Part shown: in pieces, positions 41,671 to 49,868 of the stretch | Layout: every line of letters begins with the position of its first letter | Position numbering within the stretch: the first letter of the stretch is position 1 | From: Streptantibioticus_C sp963761325 | Lineage (GTDB): Bacteria > Actinomycetota > Actinomycetes > Streptomycetales > Streptomycetaceae | Assembly (NCBI GenBank): GCA_963761325.1 | Contig: CAVXGZ010000008.1 | Location: 1,240,001 to 1,304,000 of the forward strand | DNA length: 64,000 nucleotides | Direction: 5' to 3' | Made by a program: the position numbers and the translations under genes | The notes under the pieces: generated by a model | What the model saw: only the letters and a program-made list of their open reading frames with translations | Told to the model about the DNA's origin: nothing | Databases searched by the model: none

Positions 41671-44229
41671 TCACGCGAGGGACTGACGGGCCACCGGATC
41701 CCTGCCGTTCGCCCGGTAGGAGGTCAGCGCCTGGGCGAAGTAGCTGAGACCTTCGGCGCCGCAGCCCAGTTCCCCGCACGTGACCCCGAGGTTGTTCTTG
41801 AGGTTCGCGCTCAGTTCCAGGTCCGACAGCCTCTCGGCGATGCCCAGGGCCGAGCGGAAGCACTCGTAGGCTTCCCGGAAGCTCTCGTCGGCGGCCTTGA
41901 GACTGCCCAGCTCGTTGAGCAGGTACATCTCGGTGGACTGGTCGCGGCAGCTCCTGCTGACGGCGATCCCGGCCTTCAGGGCCGTGCAGGCGTCCGTGCT
42001 TCGGCCCCGTTCCCGCAGGGCGCAGCCGAGTCCTAACAGGCTCAGTGCCTCGCCGTGCTCGTCCCCGGCCGATTTGGCGGCCCCGACGGCGTTCTCGAAG
42101 AGTTCGAGCGCGAGGTCGGCGTGGTTGGCACGCCGCAGGAACGGCTGGAGCGCGCAGACCAGTTGCCAGGCCGCGTCGGCGCGGCCTTCGCTCAGCGCGG
42201 TCCTGGCCGCCTCGATGAGGTTGGGCCCCTCCTGGGTGAGCAGTTCGATGGCTTCGGCGGCCGAGGCCGGCACGGGTATGCCGGGGATGGGGTGGCTGCT
42301 GCTCGGGGTGAGGCGGAAGGGCCGCTTCGCCAGCGGCGCGCACCAGGTCGCGGCGCACTGGAGGTGGTAGTCGAGCAGTCGCTCCAGCGCCGGGCCCTTG
42401 ATCTCACCGCGGTCGTGTTCCCGGCCCGCTCTGGCCGCGTGGTCGCGGACCAGGTCGTGGAACCGGTAGTGGCCGGGCCGGACTTCGAGGACCAGGTTGT
42501 CATCGAGCAGTGATTCGAGGATGTGCTGCACCCGGTCCGTCGGCAGCGCGGCGAGCGCGGCGGCGACCGGCGCGGTGAAGTCGGGGCCGGGGTAGAGGCT
42601 GAGCAGCCGGAAGAGCCGGCTGTGGTCGGCGCTCAGGCAGCGGTACGACAGGGCGAGCACCGCGGAGACGCTCTGCTCCCCGAAGTCGAAGAACCGGGCC
42701 CGCTGTTCCTGGTCGCTGAGCTGCTCGACGAGATACTGCACGGTCCAGCTCGTGCGTTCCCGGAAGCGGGCGGCGGCGGCGCGGATGGCGAGCGGCAGCC
42801 GGCCGCAGAGCTCGACCACGTCGGCGAGACGCGCTTCGTGGCCGGCCAGGCGCTGGGCGCCGACGATCCGGACGAACAGCGCGACCGCGTCGTCCGGCGG
42901 CATCGGGTCCAGCGGCAGCGGCACCGCTCCCTCCAGCGCGGGCAGCCGGCGGCGGCTCGTGATGAGCACGAGCGGGCCGTTGGTGCCGGGCAGCAACGGC
43001 CGTACCTGTTCGACGTCGACCACGTTGTCCAGCAGGACCAGGGCTCTCTTGCCGGCCATGGCGCCGCGCCACGCGGAGGCCCGGCCCTCCAGGTCCGGCG
43101 GGATCAGCTCGTCCGGGAATCCGCACTGCCGCAGCAGTATCCCGAGGGCGTCCGCCGAACTGAGCGGCTCGACGCCGACCGCGAACCCCCGCACGTCGAC
43201 GAAGTACTGGCCGTCGGGGTAGTCGGCCGCGACGGTGTGGGCGAACCGCACGGCGAGGGCGGTCTTCCCGATTCCCCCCATCCCGTTGATCACGGAGATC
43301 ACGAGCGAGACCGATCCGGACTGCAGGCAGTCCTCCATGAGTTGGAGGATCTCGTGTCGGCGTCCGGAGAACTCCCGGGGGTCGTGCGGCAGGAACCGCC
43401 GCCGGTTCGGCTGCTGGGCGGCGGGGGCGTCCGGGGCCGGCGGGGGCGTCAGCGGGGCCGGGGACCGCTTCGTCGCGGGAGAGTCGATGATCGGCATCCC
43501 GTGCAGGATGCGTTCGTGCAGCGCCTTCAGTTCGTCGCTCGGATCGAGCCCGAACTCCTCGACGAGCAGCCGTCTGCCCTCCTCGTAGACCTCCAGCGCC
43601 TCGGCCTGGCGGCCGGTGGAGTGCAACGCGGCCATCAGGCTTGCCCGCAGTGATTCGCGTGACGGGTGCGAGGCGACCAGTTCGAGGAGCTCGCCCATGA
43701 CGAGGGCGCCGTCGCCTCTGCGGACGCGTAACTCCAGCAGCAGCTCGGTCGCCGACAGGTGCTCCTCCGCCAACCGGGTGCGGGCGTTGACGAAGTACTC
43801 TCCGTCGAGGCCTGCCAGCGGTGTGCCGCGCCACAGCGCAAGGGCGCTGGTCAGCAAGGAGATGACCGTGTCCGGGTCTCCCCCTGACATCGCGTCATTG
43901 GCCTGCCGCACGTGGGTGCGGAACCGGGTCAGGTCGAGCCGGCTGCTGTCGATGTCGATCCGGTAGCCGAGCCGGCTCGTGCCGATGGCCAGACCCGCGA
44001 CCGGCTCGGTGACCCGGCGCAGTACGCCCACCGTGTTGTGGATCTGCTGGCGTGCGGACCGCGGTGCGGCCTCCCACATGACGTCTATCAGCCGGTCGGT
44101 CTGCACGACGCTGTTGGCGTTCAGCAGCAGCACGGCGAGCAGCCGGCACGAACGGGGTCCTCCCAGGGAGAGCGTCTTGCCTCCGGCCAGGATCTCCAGC
44201 GGGCCCAGCAGTTGGGCGTCAAGATCCAT
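41671..44229 (-). CDS. AfsR-like large SARP with NB-ARC ATPase and TPR domains, TTA codon
   Basis: 852 residues. An OmpR-like DNA-binding domain (from LLGPLEILAGGKTLSLGGPR) is followed by a BTAD (about 100-245), a linker rich in Pro, and an NB-ARC/STAND ATPase with Walker A GMGGIGKTAL (about 315-324) and KRALVLLDNV as Walker B. A helical region and C-terminal TPRs follow (DEHGEALSLLGLGCALRERG; LSDLELSANLKNNLGVTCGE). Leu732 is a TTA codon (42034-42036). Such proteins integrate signals through ATP binding and activate other regulators or the cluster itself. Start: ATG 44229 after GGGGGAG is preferred; ATG 44241 four codons upstream is also possible. Confidence 0.9.
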   Translation of the reverse strand: MDLDAQLLGPLEILAGGKTLSLGGPRSCRLLAVLLLNANSVVQTDRLIDVMWEAAPRSARQQIHNTVGVLRRVTEPVAGLAIGTSRLGYRIDIDSSRLDLTRFRTHVRQANDAMSGGDPDTVISLLTSALALWRGTPLAGLDGEYFVNARTRLAEEHLSATELLLELRVRRGDGALVMGELLELVASHPSRESLRASLMAALHSTGRQAEALEVYEEGRRLLVEEFGLDPSDELKALHERILHGMPIIDSPATKRSPAPLTPPPAPDAPAAQQPNRRRFLPHDPREFSGRRHEILQLMEDCLQSGSVSLVISVINGMGGIGKTALAVRFAHTVAADYPDGQYFVDVRGFAVGVEPLSSADALGILLRQCGFPDELIPPDLEGRASAWRGAMAGKRALVLLDNVVDVEQVRPLLPGTNGPLVLITSRRRLPALEGAVPLPLDPMPPDDAVALFVRIVGAQRLAGHEARLADVVELCGRLPLAIRAAAARFRERTSWTVQYLVEQLSDQEQRARFFDFGEQSVSAVLALSYRCLSADHSRLFRLLSLYPGPDFTAPVAAALAALPTDRVQHILESLLDDNLVLEVRPGHYRFHDLVRDHAARAGREHDRGEIKGPALERLLDYHLQCAATWCAPLAKRPFRLTPSSSHPIPGIPVPASAAEAIELLTQEGPNLIEAARTALSEGRADAAWQLVCALQPFLRRANHADLALELFENAVGAAKSAGDEHGEALSLLGLGCALRERGRSTDACTALKAGIAVSRSCRDQSTEMYLLNELGSLKAADESFREAYECFRSALGIAERLSDLELSANLKNNLGVTCGELGCGAEGLSYFAQALTSYRANGRDPVARQSLA

Positions 44230-44241
44230 TCGCTCCCCCAT

Positions 44242-44743
44242 CTCCCTCCCCGTCCGTGTCAGGAGCAACACAGTAACCAGTTGGTGGACCCGTACCAAGA
44301 TGGCCGCAGGCGGCGTCACGTGCGCTTCCCGGGCAACGGGGAGGGCCCTGTTCGGGCCGTCCGGGGGCATCTGGTATGAGCGGGGAGGACGATCTTGTGG
44401 GCGGCGACCGGGTATGCCTCGACTGATGTGATGATCTGGTCGCGCGCCTGGTATGAGGAGGCTGCCGCGGATCGTCGGCGGTGACCGAGGGCCGTTGACC
44501 GGGCCCTTGTCGCCGCCCTGGCCGGGCGAGAGCCCCCGGGCCCCGAGCGCCGGCGCCGCGACCGGCCGGCGCCGCGGGTGGGGGCCGGCACCGGTCCGTC
44601 GCCGGTCGGCGAGGCGCGTGAGAGGGGCGTGCGCCACCTGGTCCGCCGGGCACGCGGCACGGCCCGGAAGGCCGTCGCGTTACGCGCTCAGCGCATACCG
44701 CCGATCGCGGGAGACCGGTGGTTTGACCGGCCGTCCCGGCGCC
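44242..44743. other. Promoter region of the AfsR-like gene
   Basis: About 500 bp between the AfsR-like start and the ATP-grasp stop, both genes on the minus strand. It must hold the AfsR-like promoter. Very GC-rich on the right, with no supported gene; several long frames here are shadows. Confidence 0.4.
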
Positions 44744-46048
44744 TCAGCCGTTGCCGCCGCTCGCCGTGGCGCGCGCCTCAGAACGCCCGGCGGAGACCCA
44801 GAACTCGCCCATCCTCTGCCGGATGGACCCGATCGCCTCCCGCAGCCGGGCGTGGTCCGGGAGCGAGCCGTAGACCGTCCCCAGCATCCACTCCGTACCG
44901 GCCCGCCAGTCGGGCCGCCATTCGGGATCCCACCGTGCGTCCACCAGGTCGACGCCATCGACGTCGGAGAGCCTGTCGATGATTCCCGGATCCCCGGGGA
45001 CCACGTCATTCGACGCCGGCGTCAGGAAGTACTGGAAGACCACGGCATCGCGCGCGGAATCCCGTCGCAGGAAGCGTTCGAGCGCGGACGTGTCCCCCAG
45101 CGCGACCCGGATGGCGAACGACAACAGGTTGACGCCGGCGGATCGCCGCAGCAGGTCCCCGACGTGACCGCCCATGCGCCCGTTGACCTCGATGAGCCGC
45201 GGGCCCTGCGCCGTCATCTTGATCTCGGTGTGCGTGACGCCCTCGCGAACTCCCAGAGCGCGAAGGGCCGCCCGTTCGAGGCGCACGACCTCCGCGGCGA
45301 CGTCCTGCGGCAACAGCGCCGGCGCGAACATCCCGGTCTCGCGGAACGGGTACGCCATGGGGAACTTTCCGGTGATCCCCAAGGTCGTCACATCGCCGTC
45401 GGCCACCAGGGATTCGACCGACACGTAGTCGCCCCAGAAATCGCCGATGACGTCGCTGTCCCCTCCGATGTACTCCTCCACGACGAAGTCGCGGCCGGAT
45501 CCCTTGGCGGTGAAGTCCCGGTAGCGCTCGACGAGTTCCTCCAGGCTGCGCACCGCGCAGGTGTCGACGCTCTCGGATCCGGAGCGCGGCTTGAGCACCG
45601 CGGGGGCGCCGGTGTGCCGCATCGCGCCCGCGAGGTCGCTCGCGTCGGAGACCGGAACGCACTTGGTGGACTGCACGCCGGCGTCCCGCAGCAGCTTCCG
45701 CTGCCGCACCTTGTCCACGAGGGCGTCCGCCGTCTCCGGGCTGTGGAAGGGCAGGCCGCAGACCTGCGCGACGGCGGCCGCGGTCCGCAGGAGCGAGTCG
45801 CTGAAGGTGATCACCCCGTCCGGCTGGAGTTGCTTCGCGCGAGCGACGATCTCGTCGACGGCCAGGCCCGCCGTGTCGATGACGGACGGCGACCGGGGCA
45901 GCCCGGCGAGTTCGGCGGCGGTTCTCGGATCGGACAGGTCGGCCATGAAGACCAGGTCGCCGACGGGCCGGGCGGCCATGGCCAGGCCCGTGGCTGTGGC
46001 GGATCCCTTGCGGTACAGGGCCAGCAGCAGCGGGCGGGCTCTCTTCAC
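44744..46048 (-). CDS. ATP-grasp ligase
   Basis: 434 residues with the ATP-grasp layout: an N-terminal pre-domain (residues 1-110), the nucleotide-binding lobe with VLKPRSGSESVDT and RDFVVEEYIGGDSD, and a C-terminal lobe with THTEIKMTAQGPRLIEVNGR, where the Glu and Asn bind Mg-ATP. ATP-grasp enzymes of this kind join a carboxylate to an amine via an acyl phosphate, for example dipeptide ligases and biotin-carboxylase-like proteins; some tailor peptides. GTG start with AGGGAG upstream. It is 160 bp downstream of the second MbtH gene and on its strand, so the two probably share a transcript. It could form one extra amide bond in the NRPS product; this is inference. Confidence 0.85.
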   Translation of the reverse strand: MKRARPLLLALYRKGSATATGLAMAARPVGDLVFMADLSDPRTAAELAGLPRSPSVIDTAGLAVDEIVARAKQLQPDGVITFSDSLLRTAAAVAQVCGLPFHSPETADALVDKVRQRKLLRDAGVQSTKCVPVSDASDLAGAMRHTGAPAVLKPRSGSESVDTCAVRSLEELVERYRDFTAKGSGRDFVVEEYIGGDSDVIGDFWGDYVSVESLVADGDVTTLGITGKFPMAYPFRETGMFAPALLPQDVAAEVVRLERAALRALGVREGVTHTEIKMTAQGPRLIEVNGRMGGHVGDLLRRSAGVNLLSFAIRVALGDTSALERFLRRDSARDAVVFQYFLTPASNDVVPGDPGIIDRLSDVDGVDLVDARWDPEWRPDWRAGTEWMLGTVYGSLPDHARLREAIGSIRQRMGEFWVSAGRSEARATASGGNG

Positions 46049-46208
46049 CGTGGTCGACTCCCTGTCACATGGTCCGCAGCGTGCTGAACGTGCCGGGCGG
46101 GCGATCCTCGGACCGCCCGCCCCGGGCTCCGGAACGGCGTCGCCGGCTCACACCCTCCGCGCCACCTCTCATTGCGCCGGCGCGCTGGAACGGTGTGCTG
46201 CCGGGAGG

Positions 46209-46418
46209 TCAGGCCGAGCGCTCTTCCATCCGCCTGCGGAGGCTGAGCGGCCGCATGTCGGTCCACACCTCGCCGATGTGCTGCAGGCAGGCGTCCTTGA
46301 CGCCGACCGTTCCCTCGTCGGTCCACCCGGGCGGCACCTCGCGGCCGGCGGGCCAGATGGAGTACTGCTCCTCGTGATTGAGGACCACCCTGAACAGGGG
46401 TTCCTGCTCCTCGGCCAT
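46209..46418 (-). CDS. MbtH-like NRPS chaperone, second copy
   Basis: 69 residues: LNHEEQYSIWPAGREVPPGW and HIGEVWTDMRPLSLRRRM, all the hallmark residues. ATG at 46416-46418 after GGGAG six bases upstream. It is a clear paralogue of the MbtH at 30506. No NRPS gene follows directly; the plus-strand NRPS at 33444 and the stand-alone A enzyme are the possible clients in this window. Confidence 0.95.
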   Translation of the reverse strand: MAEEQEPLFRVVLNHEEQYSIWPAGREVPPGWTDEGTVGVKDACLQHIGEVWTDMRPLSLRRRMEERSA

Positions 46419-46757
46419 TCCCGCGCTCCCATCCACGCCATGAGGGATCTGCACAACTCTGCTTCGGTCACTCCACGTGCGCACTGGGCAGTCTCCGCGC
46501 CGCGCCTATCCATCGGCTTACTCGGCGCTATTGGCGGGAGCCGGGGTCACGCGCCACGGGCGTCGCCCCTCCCCGGATCCGATCGAGCAGCACGTGACGA
46601 AATGTGACAAACACGTATACTCCGGGCGCCCCCTTTCGCGCCCTGCCGGGTCGGCGCAAAGGACTGCGAATCTTGACGCGCAAACAAAGGCGCACTCCCT
46701 TGACCGGGTTCATGCCGCCTTTCCGCTGGTAATTCTACAATCGCGTGAGGTGGAATT
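46419..46757. other. Divergent region between MbtH and secreted-protein genes
   Basis: 340 bp between divergent genes; likely right border of the NRPS cluster. Around 46600-46745 the base composition drops in GC. TTGACC at 46700 and TACAAT at 46736 are both promoter-like, but 30 bp apart, too far for one promoter. No gene seen. Confidence 0.4.
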
Positions 46758-47210
46758 ATGCGTGCGTCCGTGAAACGTTTCTCGGCCCTCGGCCTGTCCG
46801 CGGTCATGCTCGCCGCGGTGCAGGTGGCGGCCAACGCCCCGGCCGCCCAGGCCGCCGTCGGGATCCGGTTCAGTCAACTCCTCAACGGTGAACGCCTGTC
46901 CGACGGAGACATGATCCAGGCGACGGACATGCCCGGCGGCGTGGACTCCGGGGTGATCAAGATCCAACTGAAACTGGCCGGGGTGAGCTGGTGGAAGGGC
47001 ATCCAGTCCGGGCCGATCGTGCTCTGCCAGGCCCAGGACAACCAGACCTCGTCCGCCGCGCAGTTCTCGGTGTCCGACTTCCGGGCCCACGGACTCCAGT
47101 TGTGGAAGGCGAAGACGTTCGGCGTGCACACGCAGATGTACAACGTCGTCGACGCGACCCAGCAGATGTCCGGCGGGCATACCTACGTCTTCGTCTGGGA
47201 GAGGGACTGA
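46758..47210 (+). CDS. Small secreted protein, unknown function
   Basis: 150 residues with a Sec signal peptide (MRASVKRFSALGLSAVMLAA, cleavage probably after AAQAA, near residue 34) and a mature domain of about 116 residues, beta-rich and with one Cys (VLCQAQ). It ends GGHTYVFVWERD. Ribosome site GAGGTGG precedes the ATG. Family not recognised. Its stop overlaps the next start by one base (TGATG), so the two secreted proteins are made together. Confidence 0.8.
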   Translation: MRASVKRFSALGLSAVMLAAVQVAANAPAAQAAVGIRFSQLLNGERLSDGDMIQATDMPGGVDSGVIKIQLKLAGVSWWKGIQSGPIVLCQAQDNQTSSAAQFSVSDFRAHGLQLWKAKTFGVHTQMYNVVDATQQMSGGHTYVFVWERD

Positions 47211-47503
47211 TGGTGCGCATGACCTCCGTCGCCAAGCGGCTTCTGACCGCCGGTGTACTGGCCGCCGTCGTGGGCGTCACCGCCGCGCCGTCGGCTCCGG
47301 CGGCCGCCCCCGCGAACCACTCGTACGCGGCCGCCGCCCGTCCGACCTACGACACGGACTGGACGTTCTACGCCACGTTCGCCACGGCCGGCGCCTGCCT
47401 GGCCAAGGCCGCCGCGTACAAGAACGAGTACTGGTGGGTCGAGGCCACCACCTGCGTCCACGACGCGGTGCACAACACCTGGCTGATGTTCTACGAATCC
47501 TGA
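47210..47503 (+). CDS. Small secreted protein with two cysteines, unknown function
   Basis: 97 residues with a signal peptide (VAKRLLTAGVLAAVVGVTAA, cleavage about residue 33) and a short mature part containing ATAGACLAKAAAYKNEYWWV and EATTCVHDAVHNTWLM. The two Cys could form a disulfide. The pattern resembles small exported actinobacterial proteins with a DUF-type alpha/beta domain. It is translationally coupled to the preceding gene; the pair may be a complex or act together outside the cell. Confidence 0.75.
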   Translation: MVRMTSVAKRLLTAGVLAAVVGVTAAPSAPAAAPANHSYAAAARPTYDTDWTFYATFATAGACLAKAAAYKNEYWWVEATTCVHDAVHNTWLMFYES

Positions 47504-47520
47504 CGGCCGCACCGCGAACC

Positions 47521-47579
47521 GGCAACGGACGCCGCGCCCCCACGCTGTTCACGGCGCGGGGCCGCCGGCGTCCGTTGCC
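47521..47579 (+). terminator. Large hairpin terminator after the secreted-protein pair
   Basis: Arms GGCAACGGACGCCG (47521-47534) and CGGCGTCCGTTGCC (47566-47579) are perfect complements; the enclosed 31 nt can form an inner G/C stem. It starts 18 bp after the stop. Confidence 0.8.
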
Positions 47580-47698
47580 GCAGGTGTGCGGGCACGCCGC
47601 ATTCCCGGGCGGCACGCTGTGACGGCGAGCAGGTCCACGGTGGAGGTGCGGGCGAGGTAGAGGGGGCAGCACCACCGCCGCGCTCCGGGAGCGTGCCG

Positions 47699-48378
47699 TC
47701 ACCGGTCACGCGGCCGCGCGGCGCGATCGTGGTGGTTCACCGCGTGCACGAGCAGCAGGAACGCCTCGACCGCCACCGGTGCGGGGGCGCCGCTCTGCCG
47801 GGAACGCAGCGACCGGATGCTGGCCCCGTGCAGGTTCCAGCCCTCCAGCAACAGCAGGGGGAAGAAGAGTCCCGCCTGGTGGCGTGTCAGAAAGGCGTGG
47901 GCGGACCCGCCGCGCGGCGCGTCGGCCTCGTCGAAAACCAGAGCGCCGGCCTCGATGTCCGGGTCCCGGCCGACGCTGTTGGGATGGGCGTGATGGCGAT
48001 TGTGCTTGTTCGTCCACCAGCCGAAGCCCAGCCCGATGAAGAGGTTGCCGAAGACCAGCCCGACCGTGTTGTCGAGCCGTTTGCTGCGGAAGGTCTGACG
48101 GTGCCCGGCCTCGTGACCGCGAAAGCCGCACTGGGTGAACGCGAAGGCCAGCGGCACGGCGACGGCGAGTTGCCACCACGAGTCGCCGACCACGAGGAAT
48201 GCGACCCACCCACCCGTCAGCATCGCCGCCGTGACGATCAGCAGGAGTGCGCCGCTACCGGGCGGCGTCGTAGCAGGCCCGCGTCCTGGACCTGGCGGGA
48301 GAGCTCCGCGAAGTCGCTGCCGGCCCGGGAATCCCCGTCCGCGGTGTCCGGGACGGTGGGCGGGGTCGTGAAGTCCAT
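47699..48378 (-). pseudogene. Fatty acid desaturase, frameshifted and truncated
   Basis: The ATG at 48376-48378 with GGGGAGAG upstream starts MDFTTPPTVPDTADGDSRAG and reaches AGLLRRRP. There the frame must shift (near 48258-48263, one base missing) to continue PGSGALLLIVTAAMLTGGWV. The desaturase histidine boxes follow: GHEAGH and NRHHAHPN. The third box (usually HxxHH in the C-terminal third) is absent, because the frame ends at 47699 after VEAFLLLVHAVNHH. Intact relatives are about 330-360 residues; about 226 codons remain. With both a frameshift and a missing catalytic box this is dead. Confidence 0.75.
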
Positions 48379-48700
48379 GCTCTCCCCTCTGCTCGTGAGG
48401 ACCGGGTGGGCGGGTCCGCGGGCGTCGCCGCGTGCCGTCTCCGCCCGCCGCCTCCCGGTCTCGCTGGTTCCCTGCGTCCCCGTGCGGGACGGCCACGGCG
48501 TATCCGCCTCCTCTCCATGGGAACCTCCATCGACAGGTGCCGCCACCGCGACCCCGTTCACCGGCGACTTCTCCTGCGGCGGCTCCGATATCGTCTGACT
48601 TTGGGGCCAAATTCACCAAAAGCGACATTCCACTAGGCTTGGTGAGGAACGTCCGGGCCGCACGCACGGTCGCGGAGCATCGACGCAGAGGAGGTCAGCC
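48379..48700. other. Intergenic, no recognised gene
   Basis: About 320 bp between the broken desaturase and the amber-interrupted small gene. The frames present have no ribosome site or recognisable domain. A less GC-rich patch at 48590-48640 may hold the promoter of the small gene. Confidence 0.4.
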
Positions 48701-48868
48701 ATGGCGAAGCGCGACCAGTCGCATCCCGTCCATGGCGACACCGGTCCGAAGGGGCCGTAGCAGCGTCCCAGCGGCAGCGGGGACGCCTCGGGGCGCTCCG
48801 GCGTCGACCCGCAGGACCGAAATCCAGCGAACGACGCGGAAACGCTTCGCATCCGACGCGCGACCTGA
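48701..48868 (+). pseudogene. Tiny hydrophilic protein gene with an in-frame amber codon
   Basis: ATG at 48701 has an excellent ribosome site (AGAGGAGG, about seven bases upstream). The frame reads MAKRDQSHPVHGDTGPKGP, then TAG at 48758-48760, and continues without interruption as QRPSGSGDASGRSGVDPQDR and NPANDAETLRIRRAT to TGA 48866-48868. The whole is a 55-residue, charged, disordered-looking protein of a kind common in streptomycetes. The TAG probably replaced a CAG (Gln). Either a recent nonsense mutation or, less likely, amber read-through. Confidence 0.55.
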
Positions 48869-49268
48869 TCCCGCCCCCGGGTCATCCACGCGTGAACGGC
48901 AGCCAACTGGTCAGCAGTTCATTCGGTGCGCTGCCCGGACACGCTCGACTCGTCCGGGCGGCGGGGTCGTTGTCGGCGCCGCGAACCCTCCCGCCCGAAG
49001 CAGCAGCTCCCCGTTCGGGACGTTGCGGACCGGTGGTGATCCGTTTCGCGCGCGAACGTGCGCTTTGGCCGATTGGCGCCAGACTGGGTGTTATGGGAGG
49101 TCGCGAGCGACGGCGCCCGCCATGGGTTCGCCTCGGTGCCGGGGCCGGCCGGGAATCGCGTCGCACCGGCCTTGGACCACCGGTCCGGCCACCGGCCGTC
49201 GCGGCTGATCGCGTCCTCTTGCCAGGCGGCTCGACAGCCGCACGACGAAGCGAGGAAGGCGGCACCTG
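48869..49268. other. Upstream region of the gas vesicle genes
   Basis: 400 bp without a supported gene; the likely site of the promoter for the gas vesicle accessory genes. I see no convincing -35/-10 pair. Confidence 0.4.
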
Positions 49269-49862
49269 ATGGACCAGCAAGCGAAGGTGAAACTCGCCGC
49301 GGCCGTCGCGGGAGGCTATGTGCTCGGCCGGACCAAGAAGGGCCGGCTGGCGCTCACCGGCGCCGCGCTGGTGATGGGCCGCAGTCTCGAACCACGCCAG
49401 CTCCTCATGGAGGGGGTGCGCCTCCTGCGGGGGGTTCCCGGGGTCGCGGCCGTAGGCGACCAGCTGCGCGGCGAGGTGTACCAGGCCGCCCGGGACGCCG
49501 CCGGTGCCGCGGTCAGCCGTCGTTTCGGCAGTCTGACCGGGGGCCGCGGCTCCGGGGGCGAGCCCGAGGAGGCCGAGCCGGAGGAAGACGAACCCGAGGA
49601 GGGCGAGGACGAAGACGCCGACTCCTCGGACCGCGACGAGCAGGCCGGCCGGGGCACGGCAGGCGGTGCGGCGAGGAGGAGGGCACCCGCGAGGGCGCAG
49701 AAGCCACCGGCGGGGAAGTCCGCCGCGAAGAAGCCCCCGGCGAAGAAGAGCGCGGCCAAGCCCGGCGCCGAGAAGTCCGGCGGAGCCGGGAAGACCGGCG
49801 AGCGGGGGAAGCGGACGACCGGCAGCCGCTCGCCGTCCACCCGAACCCGGCCCGGGAGGTGA
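49269..49862 (+). CDS. Gas vesicle cluster accessory protein, basic disordered tail
   Basis: 197 residues. A short conserved N-terminal domain (VKLAAAVAGGYVLGRTKKGR, then a helix to about residue 100) is followed by an acidic stretch (Glu/Asp-rich, 100-120) and a long Lys/Ala/Pro tail with AAKKPPAKKSAAKP, histone-H1-like. In Streptomyces gas vesicle clusters a gene of this type precedes a START-like gene; these have been called gvpY and gvpZ, but I am not certain of the naming. Function unknown. It is six bp from the next gene, so the two are one transcript. Confidence 0.75.
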   Translation: MDQQAKVKLAAAVAGGYVLGRTKKGRLALTGAALVMGRSLEPRQLLMEGVRLLRGVPGVAAVGDQLRGEVYQAARDAAGAAVSRRFGSLTGGRGSGGEPEEAEPEEDEPEEGEDEDADSSDRDEQAGRGTAGGAARRRAPARAQKPPAGKSAAKKPPAKKSAAKPGAEKSGGAGKTGERGKRTTGSRSPSTRTRPGR

Positions 49863-49868
49863 GCCGCG

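Noticed and set aside
46700..46741. TTGACC and TACAAT as a promoter for the secreted pair
   Set aside because: The 30-bp spacing is far outside the usual 16-19 bp.
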